Shown here one piece after another: positions 8,454 to 17,269 of a DNA stretch of 64,000 nt. The position numbers and the translations under genes are program-made. Position 1 is the stretch's first letter. Each line of letters opens with the position of its first letter. The notes under the pieces are model-generated. The model did no database searches, had not been told where the DNA came from, and worked only from the letters and a program-made list of their open reading frames with translations. The DNA comes from Albibacillus kandeliae (GTDB taxonomy: Bacteria; Pseudomonadota; Alphaproteobacteria; Rhodobacterales; Rhodobacteraceae), in NCBI RefSeq assembly GCF_003116585.1, contig NZ_QEHM01000007.1:248001-312000 (forward strand), in the 5' to 3' direction.

Positions 8454-9019
8454 TCGAGGGTCTCGTCTTTGGAAAGCTCGCCCCGCACGAGGCCGAGGAT
8501 CGTTCGGAGGGCACGGGCACATGCGGCGACGCCAAGCAGGCCGAAGCCGAACGGCACGCAGGCCTTGATCAGCCAGCGGTCCTGCAGCCCGCCGTAATTG
8601 GACCCCTCGCCCGACGTGAAGGCTGTCATCGCGAATTTGGTCCCGAACCAGACGATGATGACACAGAAGGGCAGCACGAAGAACAGGTCACCCAGAACCC
8701 GGATCACGGCACGCGTCCGCGGTGAGAAGCTCGCCGATAGGAAGTCCACCGACACGTGGGCATTGTCGCGGAAGGCATAGGCACCACCGAAGAGCACCAG
8801 CAGAGCGAAGATATGCCACTGGAGGTCGATCATCGTGTTCACGGTGAGACCTGAGCCAAGGAGGAAACGGTCCCCCTCCCAGGTGACAAAGTTGTTCCAC
8901 CCGGCCTGCCCCGCGAAGACGGCGAGACAGACGAAGAGGATCAGTGGCAATAGAAGCCATCCCACCAGTCGTCCGGGAAGGACGCAGAGGTCGATCATCC
9001 GTTTCAGGAATTGGTCCAT
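8450..9019 (-). CDS. dctQ: TRAP transporter small permease (DctQ)
   Basis: A 189-residue small TRAP subunit with four predicted hydrophobic segments (for example LVGWLLLPLILFVCLAVFAG and WHIFALLVLFGGAYAFRDN) and the conserved HVSVDFL after the second helix pair. It joins DctM to form the membrane complex. It is separated from the upstream DctP gene by a 66-bp gap holding a strong hairpin, and its stop overlaps the DctM start. It is somewhat longer than average for DctQ, with a longer loop between helices 1 and 2. Confidence 0.93.
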   Translation of the reverse strand: MDQFLKRMIDLCVLPGRLVGWLLLPLILFVCLAVFAGQAGWNNFVTWEGDRFLLGSGLTVNTMIDLQWHIFALLVLFGGAYAFRDNAHVSVDFLSASFSPRTRAVIRVLGDLFFVLPFCVIIVWFGTKFAMTAFTSGEGSNYGGLQDRWLIKACVPFGFGLLGVAACARALRTILGLVRGELSKDETLE

Positions 9020-9041
9020 GTGGTGCTGCCCGATGTTGAAG

Positions 9042-9065
9042 AAGGGCCGCCGCGACGGCCCTTCG
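9042..9065 (-). other. Intercistronic stem-loop between dctP and dctQ
   Basis: GAAGGGCCG (9042-9050) and CGGCCCTTC (9057-9065) form a perfect 9-bp stem with a 6-nt loop between the binding-protein and small-permease genes. No T-run follows on the minus strand. It is a likely mRNA-stabilising or attenuating element. Confidence 0.65.
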
Positions 9066-9085
9066 ATCAGTCTAACAGGAACGGA

Positions 9086-10114
9086 TCAGTGCGGCAGGGC
9101 CTGCAGCTCGCTCCAGCGGCCAACGCGCGCGACATAGGCTGTCAGCGACTCGTAGGCTTCCTTGAAGATCGGGTCCTTTGCGGCCTCCTCTTCCATCACC
9201 TGCATCGAGGCTTCCTTCATCGCCGCCAGCACCTCGTCAGGGAAGCGCTTGACCTCGACCCCGGCGGCCTCGATCTCTTCGATGGCGGTGACCTGCTGGT
9301 TCAGCTGGTCGGCCATGTTGTCGACGATGTTCGCCTTGCAGGCCTCGATCATGACTTTCTGGTCACGCTCGGAAATGCCGTTCCAGACATCCATGTTGAT
9401 GATGATGGAATCCCAGCTCGACGGCTGGTGCCAGCCCGGGAAGTAATAGGTCTTGGCGATCTCCTGGAACCCGAAGTTCTTGTCGAGCTGCGGCGCGGAG
9501 AACTCGGCGGCGTCGATCCGGCCGGTTTCCAGCGAGACATAGATCTCGCCCGCGGGCACCAGTTGCGTGTTGGCGCCGAGCTTGGCCAGCGCCTGCCCGC
9601 CCAGACCGGCGATCCGCATGTTCAGACCTTTCAGGTCGTCGACGGTGTTGATCTGCTTGTTGAACCAGCCGCCCGCTTCCGGCACGACGAGGTGGCAGGG
9701 AATGATCTTCACGTTGTGCGGGTCATAGGCCTTCTGGATGATCGCGAGGCCGCCCCCGTTGAACATCCAGCTGAGCGCGATGTCCGGCGACGGGCCGAAC
9801 GGCATAGAGCCGACAAGGTTCGCGACCGGGATTTGCCCCGCCCAGTAACCGATCCAGTCAAAGCCCATCGGGATAGCGCCCGAGCTGACCGCGCCGAACA
9901 CCTCGAACGGCGGCACGAAGTCGCCGGAACCGTGCACGGTGATGTCCACCTCGCCATCGGTCATGGTGCGCACCTTGTCGGCCCAGTTCACCGGGCTCGG
10001 CCCGATCGAGGGAACGTTCAGGCCAAAGACACTCTGCAGGTCGTAGCTGTCCGCCGCCGCCGAATGGCCGAACGCAACCGTGGCCGCAACGGCCATCGCA
10101 ACAAATCTATTCAT
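9086..10114 (-). CDS. dctP: TRAP transporter substrate-binding protein (DctP)
   Basis: A 342-residue periplasmic binding protein. The start at 10114 is preceded by GGGAGGAAAT and yields a Sec signal peptide (MNRFVAMAVAATVAFGHSAAA). The mature protein shows DctP features: the IPVANLVGSMPFGPSP segment, the LNMRIAGLGGQALAKLGA ligand-binding region with the conserved Arg that usually holds a carboxylate, and a C-terminal helical tail. It resembles the DctP branch near 2,3-diketogulonate and mannitol/chloroaromatic binders (long SYDLQS N-terminus). It is first in the dctP-dctQ-dctM operon and divergent from the SDR/flavoprotein operon, which probably processes the ligand. Confidence 0.93.
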   Translation of the reverse strand: MNRFVAMAVAATVAFGHSAAADSYDLQSVFGLNVPSIGPSPVNWADKVRTMTDGEVDITVHGSGDFVPPFEVFGAVSSGAIPMGFDWIGYWAGQIPVANLVGSMPFGPSPDIALSWMFNGGGLAIIQKAYDPHNVKIIPCHLVVPEAGGWFNKQINTVDDLKGLNMRIAGLGGQALAKLGANTQLVPAGEIYVSLETGRIDAAEFSAPQLDKNFGFQEIAKTYYFPGWHQPSSWDSIIINMDVWNGISERDQKVMIEACKANIVDNMADQLNQQVTAIEEIEAAGVEVKRFPDEVLAAMKEASMQVMEEEAAKDPIFKEAYESLTAYVARVGRWSELQALPH

Positions 10115-10240
10115 ATTTCCTCCCACTGCGGGGCGCGGCCCCGCTGAAGCGTTTCGCACGCCAGACACCCGAGTTCCAGTTCACCATCCTCTCTGGTCCG
10201 AACTGAATATGCCTTGGCGATGCATCAATTATTAGATATA

Positions 10241-10256
10241 TGCAAACGCGTTTGCA
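10241..10256. promoter_or_regulatory. LacI-family type operator
   Basis: TGCAAACGCGTTTGCA is a perfect 16-bp palindrome with the central CG typical of LacI/GalR-family operators. It lies 21 bp before the ATG of the SDR gene and about 127 bp from the DctP start. No LacI-family gene occurs in this window, so the regulator must be encoded elsewhere. Confidence 0.75.
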
Positions 10257-10277
10257 ATACGTGAAAGTGAAAATGAG

Positions 10278-11030
10278 ATGCATGTTCTTCAAGGGGAGGT
10301 CGCTGTCGTCACCGGCGCGGGACAGGGGAACGGGGCCGCTATCGCACTGGGTCTCGCCCAGGCCGGAGCCCGCGTGGCACTTGCCGACATCAACGGCGAA
10401 ACCGTTGCAAAGGTTCGGGAAACCATCGCCGAAGCGGGCGGAGAGGCCATCGCGGCGCAGCTGGACGTGACCGATGAAAACGGCGCACGCGCCTTCCGTA
10501 ACACGGTGCACGCGCGCTTTGGACCGGCGTCGATCCTGGTGAACAACGCGGGCGTGATCCGGCGCACGGAGATCGAAGGCACAAATTACGAATCAGACTG
10601 GGACGCGACATTTGCGGTGAACGTGACCGGCCCCCGGAACATGGTTCGCGCCTTCCTGCCCGATCTCAAGACCACCTCCGGCTGCGTGGTGAACCTCGCC
10701 TCGATCATGTCGCTCGTCGCGGGCCCCGGCCTGACGGCCTATGCCGCCAGCAAGGGCGCGGTGGCGCAGTTCACCAAGGCGCTAGCGCAGGACATGGCGC
10801 CGCACGGCGTCCGCGTGAACGCGATCCTGCCCGGCGTGATCGAGACCCCGATGACCGAGATCACGCGCCAGACCCCCGAGGCGATCGGCCGGTTCATGGC
10901 CCACACGCCCATGCGCCGGGTCGGACAGCCCGAAGAGCTCGTCGGCCCGGTCGTCTTTCTAGCGTCCAAGGCGGCGAGCTACGTCACCGGAGCCCTGCTG
11001 CCGGTCGACGGCGGCTACCTGACCGCATGA
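10278..11030 (+). CDS. SDR-family oxidoreductase
   Basis: A 250-residue classical short-chain dehydrogenase. TGAGQGNG (residues 12-19) is the nucleotide-binding turn and D-I-N after strand 2 favours NAD+. NNAG is followed by catalytic Ser in ASIMS, with Tyr155 and Lys159 in YAASK. The C-terminus is the usual LLPVDGGYLTA. It should oxidise a secondary alcohol or reduce a ketone in the cytoplasm. It is 25 bp upstream of the flavoprotein gene and the first gene of the operon under the LacI-type palindrome. The substrate is presumably that of the divergent TRAP transporter. The start has no strong ribosome-binding site. Confidence 0.93.
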   Translation: MHVLQGEVAVVTGAGQGNGAAIALGLAQAGARVALADINGETVAKVRETIAEAGGEAIAAQLDVTDENGARAFRNTVHARFGPASILVNNAGVIRRTEIEGTNYESDWDATFAVNVTGPRNMVRAFLPDLKTTSGCVVNLASIMSLVAGPGLTAYAASKGAVAQFTKALAQDMAPHGVRVNAILPGVIETPMTEITRQTPEAIGRFMAHTPMRRVGQPEELVGPVVFLASKAASYVTGALLPVDGGYLTA

Positions 11031-11055
11031 CGAAATACTGACTGGAGGAGAAAAG

Positions 11056-12762
11056 ATGAAACCCCAGACTTACGATTGCGACGTCCTTGTCGTCGGCTCC
11101 GGCGCAGGCGGTCTCTCCAGCGCGGTCAGCGCGGCTCATCGCGGGCTGAAAGTGCTCGTCGTTGAAAAGGAACCTGTCTTTGGCGGCACCACCGCACGTT
11201 CGGGCGGCTGGATGTGGATCCCCAACAACGCCCCTGCCAAGCGTGCCGGGGTCGAGGACAGCGTCGAAAAGGCCCGTATCTACATGCAGAACGAGGCTGG
11301 CGATCACTTCGACCCGGCCCGCGTCGATGCCTTTCTGGAAGCCGGCCCCAAGGCGGTCGACTTCTTCGAGAATGAAACCTCGCTGCAATTCGACCTCGGC
11401 CCGACCTTTGCCGACTACCACCCGAACGATCCGGGCGGGATCGACGGAGGCCGTTCCATCGTGGCGCGCCCCTTCGACGGGCGCGAACTCGGCGACCAGA
11501 TCAGGCGTCTGCGCCCCCCGCTCTCCGAGATCACCTTCCTCGGCATGATGATCGGGACCGGCAAGGAACTGCTGCACTTCTTCAACGTCACCAAGTCCCC
11601 GGTCTCGGCCTTCTACGTCGCCAAGCTGTTCCTCAAGTTCTTGCGCGACATGGCGTTCCACGGTCGCCCAATGCGCCTGATGAACGGCAACGCGCTGGCC
11701 GCTCGGCTTGCCAAGTCGTGCTTTGACAAGGGCGTGCCGATCTGGACCCGTTCCGCCGTCAAGGACCTGATCCGTGACGAGGCTGGCCGCGTCATCGGTG
11801 CCCGGGTCGAAACCGCGAAAGGCACGGTCGAAGTGCGCGTGGCCAAGGGCGTCGTGATGGCCGCGGGCGGTTTCCCGCAGGACGTCGCGCGGCGGATGCG
11901 GCTGTTCGGTCATGCGCCGAGCGGCAACGAACACGCCTCGCCCGCCCCTCCGGGCAACACCGGCGACGGCCTGCGGCTTGGCGAATCTGTCGGCGCCTCG
12001 GTGGACGAGGACCTGCCCAACGCGGCGGCCTGGGTCCCCATCTCGCGCCCGGTGCGCAAGGACGGCACGCTCGGAACCTTCCCGCACTTTGTCGACCGCT
12101 CCAAGCCGGGGGTGATCGCGGTCACCCGCTCGGGCCGCCGCTTCTGCAACGAGGCGGACAGCTATCACGACTTCGGCCAGTCGATGGTCAAGCGCTGCAC
12201 GGAGGAAGGCGGCGAGGTCTGTGCCTTCTTCATCGCCGACCACCGCACGCTCAGGAAATACGGGCTGGGCTTCGTCAAACCCTACCCGGTGCCCTACAAG
12301 CAGCACATCACCACCGGTTACCTGTTCAAGGGGGACACCCTGAAGGAACTGGCGGCAGAGATCGGCGCCGACCCGGAGCAGTTCGAGAAAACCGTCGAAG
12401 CCTTCAACGGCCCAGCCCGGCGCGGCGAGGACCCGGAGTTCCACAGGGGCTCAACCTCCTACAACCGCTCGCTCGGCGACCCCGAGCACAAGCCGAACCC
12501 CTGCGTTGCCCCCATCGAGAAGGGTCCGTTCTACGCGGTCAAACTGGTGATGGGCGATCTTGGCACCTTTGCCGGGCTGCGCACCAACGAGTACGCGCAG
12601 GTGTTGGACGAGGCGCGCAAGCCCATCGCGGGGCTCTACGCGGCAGGCAATGACGCGGCCAGCATCATGGGCGGCAACTATCCGGGCGGTGGCATCACCC
12701 TCGGCCCCGCGCTGACGTTCGGCTACATCGCCGCGCGCCACATGGCCGGGGGGAATGCGTGA
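11056..12762 (+). CDS. FAD-dependent oxidoreductase, 3-ketosteroid dehydrogenase-like
   Basis: A 568-residue flavoprotein of the fumarate reductase/3-oxosteroid 1-dehydrogenase group. VVGSGAGGLSSAVSAAHRG (about residues 12-30) binds FAD, followed by VVEKEPVFGGTTARSGG. The C-terminal GLYAAGNDAASIMGGNYPGG corresponds to the FAD- and substrate-binding loop of ketosteroid dehydrogenases, with the Tyr of YPG retained. The reaction is probably a dehydrogenation or reduction of a C-C bond next to a carbonyl. GGAGGAGAAAAG precedes the ATG. The TGA overlaps the GTG start of the EamA gene. A steroid substrate is not implied, since many Rhodobacterales paralogues act on other ketones. Confidence 0.9.
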   Translation: MKPQTYDCDVLVVGSGAGGLSSAVSAAHRGLKVLVVEKEPVFGGTTARSGGWMWIPNNAPAKRAGVEDSVEKARIYMQNEAGDHFDPARVDAFLEAGPKAVDFFENETSLQFDLGPTFADYHPNDPGGIDGGRSIVARPFDGRELGDQIRRLRPPLSEITFLGMMIGTGKELLHFFNVTKSPVSAFYVAKLFLKFLRDMAFHGRPMRLMNGNALAARLAKSCFDKGVPIWTRSAVKDLIRDEAGRVIGARVETAKGTVEVRVAKGVVMAAGGFPQDVARRMRLFGHAPSGNEHASPAPPGNTGDGLRLGESVGASVDEDLPNAAAWVPISRPVRKDGTLGTFPHFVDRSKPGVIAVTRSGRRFCNEADSYHDFGQSMVKRCTEEGGEVCAFFIADHRTLRKYGLGFVKPYPVPYKQHITTGYLFKGDTLKELAAEIGADPEQFEKTVEAFNGPARRGEDPEFHRGSTSYNRSLGDPEHKPNPCVAPIEKGPFYAVKLVMGDLGTFAGLRTNEYAQVLDEARKPIAGLYAAGNDAASIMGGNYPGGGITLGPALTFGYIAARHMAGGNA

Positions 12763-13682
12763 CGCGCAGCGGCGGGATCGCCTTTGGGCTGGCTGCATCG
12801 CTGGCTTGGGCGATCTACAACGTCGGCGTTGCCATCGGCCACCAGCAGGGACTTGGCAATGCCGAACTCACCCTGCTGCGCTATGTGGGAGGGGCAGCCG
12901 TGATGCTGCCCCTTCTCCTTCTGATACGGGTGAATCCCTTTGCCGGAACCACGCCCTTTCGCGTGGCGCTGCTCTTCGTCGTTGCGGGCCCACCCTTCGC
13001 ATGGGTCATCAACACCGGCTACTCGCTGGCACCGCTCAGCCACGCCGTGGTGATCAGCCCCGGCGTCACCATGCTGGTGGCGAGCGCCCTCGCCCGCTAT
13101 GTCGGCGGCAACCCTGTCCCGCTGAACCGCAAGATCGGCATGGGACTGCTCGTGCTCGGCCTCGTCTTCATTGCCTCCGACCAGGACAGCGCGCTGAACC
13201 CTGACGTGGGAACATGGGCGGGCGACCTCTGTTTCGTGCTCTCCGGAACGCTGTTCGGAGTCTTTACCTGGCTGATGTCCTACTGGCGGCTCGAGGCTAT
13301 CCGAACGACCGGGATGATCGCCATCGTCTCGACCCTCGTCTACCTGCCGCTCTATCTCGCGCTGTTCGACATCCCATCGCTTCCCGCGTCGGTCTGGGCG
13401 CAGCAGATTGTCTACCAGGGGGCATTGGGCGGCGCGCTGGCGGTCGTCTTCTTCACGGCGGCCATCGCGCACCTCGGCAGCGGGTCGGCCGCGATCTTTC
13501 CCGCGCTCGTGCCGCCGATGGCCGTGCTCTGCTCCATCCCGATGACCGGGCAGGCCCCGAACCAGTTGCAGATCATCGGCCTCGCCACGGCAACCACGGG
13601 GCTCTTTGTCTCGCTCGATCTGCTGGGCAACCGCCTCAGGCGGCGGCCCCTGCCCCCAGATCCCGCGAGAGATCGCCGGTGA
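12759..13682 (+). CDS. EamA/DMT-family transporter
   Basis: A 307-residue membrane protein with two repeated EamA halves, about ten hydrophobic helices in all, in the drug/metabolite transporter superfamily. The GTG start (12759) overlaps the TGA of the flavoprotein gene, so it is coupled to it. It opens GIAFGLAASLAWAIYNVGVA. It is probably an exporter for a by-product or overflow metabolite of this pathway, or a second uptake route. Its 3' end overlaps the convergent IclR gene by 47 bp, leaving no room for a separate terminator. Confidence 0.9.
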   Translation: MTRSGGIAFGLAASLAWAIYNVGVAIGHQQGLGNAELTLLRYVGGAAVMLPLLLLIRVNPFAGTTPFRVALLFVVAGPPFAWVINTGYSLAPLSHAVVISPGVTMLVASALARYVGGNPVPLNRKIGMGLLVLGLVFIASDQDSALNPDVGTWAGDLCFVLSGTLFGVFTWLMSYWRLEAIRTTGMIAIVSTLVYLPLYLALFDIPSLPASVWAQQIVYQGALGGALAVVFFTAAIAHLGSGSAAIFPALVPPMAVLCSIPMTGQAPNQLQIIGLATATTGLFVSLDLLGNRLRRRPLPPDPARDRR

Positions 13683-14436
13683 ATTCGAGCAAGCGCCGCA
13701 CCGGCTCGCCGGCCTTTTCAAGATCGATGTAGCCGGTGGGGCCGATCACCGTCACCGCCAGCTGCATCTGGCCGGTGTGGTCGAACACCGGCGCGGCAAC
13801 GGCCGAGACGCCGGGGATAGGCATGTCGCGGGTGATGGCATAGCCGTCTTCCTTGGCCCGCGCCGCCGCCGCGTCATAGACAGCCTGATCGACCTTGAAG
13901 AAGGCCCGGCGCTGGAATTCCGAGTCCGAGAGCTCTTTCTCGACAATGGGCCGGGTGATGGACTTTGGCAGGAAGGCCCCGAAGACCGCACCTGTCGCGG
14001 TGACCGTCATGTTGTAGTTGCCGCCGACCTGCACGTTGGCATGGATGCGCCCGTCGAACTCCTGCACATAGGTGATCGTCGGCCCATGCATCCCCCAGAC
14101 CGATATCGTGACCATCAACCCCAGTTCATCGGACAGCGCACCGACCCGCGCGATGGTCTCGCGATAGGCATTCTGGTTGCGCAACCGCGACAGACCGAGG
14201 TGCAGCGCGAAGGGGCCCAACTGGTAGCGGCCCCGCTCGGTCTGTTCGACCATCGCCATCTCTCGGAAGGAAACGAGGTAGGGATGAAGCTGCGCCGCCG
14301 AGATACCCACCTGCTCGGCAAGATCGCGCAGTTGCAGCGGATTCTTAGCCAGCGACAGGGCCGTCAGGATGCGGCCACCGGTCTCGATGGTCTGCACGCC
14401 CCGGGATTTGGACACTTTGGAAGACTGGTCGTTCAT
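13636..14436 (-). CDS. IclR-family transcriptional regulator
   Basis: A 266-residue regulator with an N-terminal winged helix (about residues 20-80: GRILTALSLAKNPLQLRDLA, then GISAAQLHPYLVSF) and a C-terminal IclR effector domain with the usual PIPGVSAVAAPVFDHTGQ segment. The start at 14436 follows AAGGATTGCC and fits family length; an upstream ATG would add 60 atypical residues. It lies convergent to and overlaps the EamA gene. It most probably senses an aromatic or carboxylic intermediate and controls the 7-13.7 kb block, although its operator was not found and the palindrome at 10241 looks like a LacI site. Confidence 0.92.
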   Translation of the reverse strand: MNDQSSKVSKSRGVQTIETGGRILTALSLAKNPLQLRDLAEQVGISAAQLHPYLVSFREMAMVEQTERGRYQLGPFALHLGLSRLRNQNAYRETIARVGALSDELGLMVTISVWGMHGPTITYVQEFDGRIHANVQVGGNYNMTVTATGAVFGAFLPKSITRPIVEKELSDSEFQRRAFFKVDQAVYDAAAARAKEDGYAITRDMPIPGVSAVAAPVFDHTGQMQLAVTVIGPTGYIDLEKAGEPVRRLLEFTGDLSRDLGAGAAA

Positions 14437-14521
14437 GGCAATCCTTATCTCGCCCGAAGGTACTGTCAGGCGGGGGGAAAAGTCGAGCGGCTGAAAGGGC
14501 CCCCTGCCCTTATCTCCTCGT

Positions 14522-14556
14522 TTGGCCTGCAACCCAGGTGTCCCCCTGCAGGCCAA
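14522..14556 (-). terminator. Hairpin downstream of the GntR/UTRA gene
   Basis: TTGGCCTGCA (14522-14531) and TGCAGGCCAA (14547-14556) form a perfect 10-bp stem with a 15-nt loop, about 70 bp after the stop of the GntR/UTRA gene. A smaller hairpin, GGTTCC/GGAACC (14605-14622), lies directly at that stop. Neither is followed by a good T-run. Together they fill the 188-bp gap between the two minus-strand regulators. Confidence 0.5.
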
Positions 14557-14624
14557 CCCACGTCCCGCGTCCCGCAGAGAACCCTGTTCCGGAGGTACGG
14601 CCCAGGTTCCCCTCACGGAACCCG

Positions 14625-15386
14625 CTAACGTCTTGAAAGTATGGACGTCACTCGCAGCCGGTTGCTGTTGATCCAGACGTCGGAGTATTCGACCGGCCGC
14701 CCGTCGGCGAGGTAGGTGATCTGCTGGAGGTATTGCACCGGCGCGCCTGGTTGCATCTCCAGCGCGGCGCTGACGCGTTCATTGGCGGCTTCCGCCGAAA
14801 AGGTCCGGCGGGCGGAGCTGATCTTCAGCCGATAGCGATCTTCCAGTGTTCCGAAAAGGCTGTTGGCGGAAAAGTCGATTGCCTCGATCCCCGGCGTTAG
14901 GTCCGCCCGCACGTAGTTTTCCATCAGCGCGACGGGCCCCGCTTCGGTCCTGCGAAACCGCGCAAGAAACAGCGCCGACTGCTCCTGCGGCAGGTCCAGC
15001 AAGGCCGCCACCGGCTTTGGCGGCACGGTGAGAGTACAGTCGAGAACGATGGCCTCGGTCGGGATCCCGTCCCGCACGAAGTCCTCGGTCAGGGTACTGA
15101 GCCGCTGCGCAATGGCTGGCTCGATGATCGCCGAGGCGACGTAGGTTCCGCGCCCCCGTACCCGTCTCAGTAGGCCCTCGTCCAGCAAGGTCGTCAGCGC
15201 GCGCCGAAGTGTTCCGCGGCTGACACCAAGTTCCACCGCCAGCTCCGGCTCGGTCTTGAGCCGGTAATGCGCGGGCCATTCCCCCGATGCAATCCGTGCC
15301 CGGAAGGCCTCGGAGATCTGGCTGTGCAGCGATGCGGGCGCATCGCGCAGCAGGTTTTCAAACCCGTCTTTCGCCCCGTCGCTCAA
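14625..15386 (-). CDS. GntR-family regulator with UTRA domain
   Basis: A HutC-type regulator of 253 residues if started at the TTG at 15386, which has GGGAGG 5 nt upstream; an ATG start at 15512 would add 42 unusual Arg-rich residues. The N-terminal wHTH spans about residues 10-75 (LKTEPELAVELGVSRGTLRR) and the UTRA effector domain about 95-245 (ending YSDVWINSNRLRVTS). UTRA regulators often bind sugars, amino sugars, histidine-type metabolites or phosphonates. It is divergent from deoC, so deoxysugar or pentose control is plausible. Confidence 0.88.
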   Translation of the reverse strand: MSDGAKDGFENLLRDAPASLHSQISEAFRARIASGEWPAHYRLKTEPELAVELGVSRGTLRRALTTLLDEGLLRRVRGRGTYVASAIIEPAIAQRLSTLTEDFVRDGIPTEAIVLDCTLTVPPKPVAALLDLPQEQSALFLARFRRTEAGPVALMENYVRADLTPGIEAIDFSANSLFGTLEDRYRLKISSARRTFSAEAANERVSAALEMQPGAPVQYLQQITYLADGRPVEYSDVWINSNRLRVTSILSRR

Positions 15387-15515
15387 CCGTACCTCCCTGC
15401 CCTGCGTCTTGCCCCGATCCCGTCGGCGCCCCGGAACCATACGAGCGGCAAGCGCCCGGCGCGAGCGCGAAAACCGATGTTGACGGCTTTGGTGCGGATC
15501 CAATATGTCCATAGA

Positions 15516-15527
15516 TGTTCATATACA
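15516..15527. promoter_or_regulatory. Weak candidate operator between gntR and deoC
   Basis: TGTTCATATACA is an imperfect dyad (TGT...ACA with partial inner symmetry) in a short AT-rich island of the 208-bp divergent gap. It resembles TGTATATACA-like sites of UTRA regulators only loosely. Confidence 0.25.
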
Positions 15528-15594
15528 TAATTGCAGTGCGGACAAGTCGCCCTGCCGCCCCGGCACTGCGCCCTTCCAGCCGAAAGTAAGACCC

Positions 15595-16299
15595 ATGACC
15601 AGCACCACGGACTATCGTTCCCTGTCACCAGCGGAACTTGCGCCTTTTATCCAGCACACCAAGATTTCGGTCGGGCTGACCCGCGCCGACATGATCGCTC
15701 ACGCCGAGGAAGCCGCCCGCTTCGGCTTTGGTGCCGCGATGGTTCCCGGGTCCTGGGTCAGGACGGTTGCCGATGTTCTTGCGGGGACGGGTGTACCCGT
15801 CGCCTCCGCGCTGGATTTTCCGACCGTCGGAGTCATGACCAGTGCAGGCAAGGCCGCCGAGGCGGCAGAACTGGTCCGTCTCGGCGCCACCCAGATCGAC
15901 ATCGGCGTTCAGGTCGGCTGGCTGAAATCAGGCGACCATGACCTCTTCCGCGAAGACATCGCAGGCGTTGTCCGCGCTTCTGGCGTCCCGATCAAGGTGA
16001 TGCTGGAGCTTCCCCTGCTCACCCCCGAAGAGCGCGAGATTGCCGTGGAACTCAGTATCGAGGCCGGCGCCGCCTATCTCAAGAACGCCAGCAGCGGCCA
16101 GATCGAAACTGCGAGCCCCGAGAACATCCGCTTTCTTGCAGCCCGCGCGCCCGATGGTGTCCTCGTGAAGGCATCCGGTTCGATCACCCGCTACGAGCAG
16201 ACGATCGCCCTCCTCGAAGCTGGCGCCGCTTGCGTGGGCACCAGCGCGGGAATCGAAATCCTCAACAACACCGCAGATGCGCTGACCGAAAGCTACTGA
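15595..16299 (+). CDS. deoC: Deoxyribose-phosphate aldolase
   Basis: A 234-residue DeoC/class I aldolase. It cleaves 2-deoxyribose 5-phosphate to glyceraldehyde 3-phosphate and acetaldehyde. The Schiff-base Lys is K163 in YLKNASSGQ, with the second conserved Lys in VKASGS and the KVMLELP strand earlier. I chose the start at 15595 by homology to DeoC length; upstream in-frame starts give a tail without family likeness. It stands alone between the divergent GntR and the convergent AraC gene, directly before the ribose-type operon, suggesting a shared deoxysugar or nucleoside-derived route. Confidence 0.93.
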   Translation: MTSTTDYRSLSPAELAPFIQHTKISVGLTRADMIAHAEEAARFGFGAAMVPGSWVRTVADVLAGTGVPVASALDFPTVGVMTSAGKAAEAAELVRLGATQIDIGVQVGWLKSGDHDLFREDIAGVVRASGVPIKVMLELPLLTPEEREIAVELSIEAGAAYLKNASSGQIETASPENIRFLAARAPDGVLVKASGSITRYEQTIALLEAGAACVGTSAGIEILNNTADALTESY

Positions 16300-16303
16300 C
16301 CCG

Positions 16304-17170
16304 TCACAGCCCGCTTTCAAGCTCGCGCCAGTCCTTCGGTGAAATGCCGGTCACCCGGCGGAAATCCCGGCTGAAGTGGTAGGCGTCGAAGAAACCGCAG
16401 GTCTGGGCGACTTCGTAGATCGGCAGTCGGCTTTCCAGCATGATCGCCTGCGCCATGATGATCCGTTCCCGCCGCACAAAGCTGCGCGGGGTCGAGTCGA
16501 GGTGCTGGCGAAACAGGCGGCGGATTTGTGACGCCGAGAGGCCCGCCGCCGCCTCCATCTGCTCTTCGGTCCAGGGGTGATGCGGCGTTGAGCGGATCGC
16601 CTCGGTCAGTCGCGCCAGCGCGGCGGGCAGCCCGGCGCGAGCGGCCGGGGCGCGCTCGGCGCTGACAAGTTGCAGGAAACGGGCGACTGCCGCGTGCAGG
16701 TGCACATCGGTATCTATCCCTCGGCTGCCCATCGTGTCGAACAGATGCTGGAACCAGCCAATCAGCTCCGAGGCATGCGCGATCTTGAGGCGTGGCCTGC
16801 CCGACCCGAAGAACCGCCTGCGCAGCGCCGCCGTATCGTTCCCCGCCAGCCGGAACCACATCACCGACCACGGCGCGACGGTATCCGCCGAATGGGCATG
16901 CGGTGTGGTTCCGTCGATCCAGACCAGCTCGCCCGGTGCGACCTCGAAGCTCATCCCGCAGGTCTCGACCGTACCGCGCCCGGACAGGCAATAGAGCACG
17001 TCATCCCCCGGACAACTCTCTCGCCGGATGCCCCGGTTGGGCGAGGCATCGAGCCAGCCTGACCGCAGGATCGTGGTCAGACCGAACTTGGTATCGGGGT
17101 CCGGCGTGAAGTGGTGCGACAGCCGGACAACGGAATGAGAGCGAATATTGGCCATGCGCGATTTATACAT
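16304..17170 (-). CDS. AraC-family transcriptional regulator
   Basis: A 288-residue activator: an N-terminal cupin-like ligand domain (about residues 10-150, with PGDDVLYCLSGRGTVE and PGELVWIDGTTPHAHS) and a C-terminal double helix-turn-helix (EEQMEAAAGLSASQIRRLFR and VAQTCGFFDAYHFSRDFRR). The ATG at 17170 has AAAGGA 4-5 nt upstream. A much longer upstream reading frame exists but lies over the PhyH gene and is an artefact. The gene is convergent to deoC, ending 5 bp from it, and divergent from the phyH/ribose-type ABC operon, which it probably activates. Confidence 0.92.
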   Translation of the reverse strand: MYKSRMANIRSHSVVRLSHHFTPDPDTKFGLTTILRSGWLDASPNRGIRRESCPGDDVLYCLSGRGTVETCGMSFEVAPGELVWIDGTTPHAHSADTVAPWSVMWFRLAGNDTAALRRRFFGSGRPRLKIAHASELIGWFQHLFDTMGSRGIDTDVHLHAAVARFLQLVSAERAPAARAGLPAALARLTEAIRSTPHHPWTEEQMEAAAGLSASQIRRLFRQHLDSTPRSFVRRERIIMAQAIMLESRLPIYEVAQTCGFFDAYHFSRDFRRVTGISPKDWRELESGL

Positions 17171-17269
17171 GTATCCTTTTCGCTCTGTCCATTGAGACAA
17201 CCCGCCTTCCTCCGACATCCTGCGCATGAGGAGATCGGCGTCCGCGCCGAAGATATTTGGGAGGAAAGA

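Noticed and set aside
13636-13682. A frameshift at the overlap of the EamA and IclR genes
   Set aside because: Both proteins end naturally; this is a convergent 47-bp overlap.
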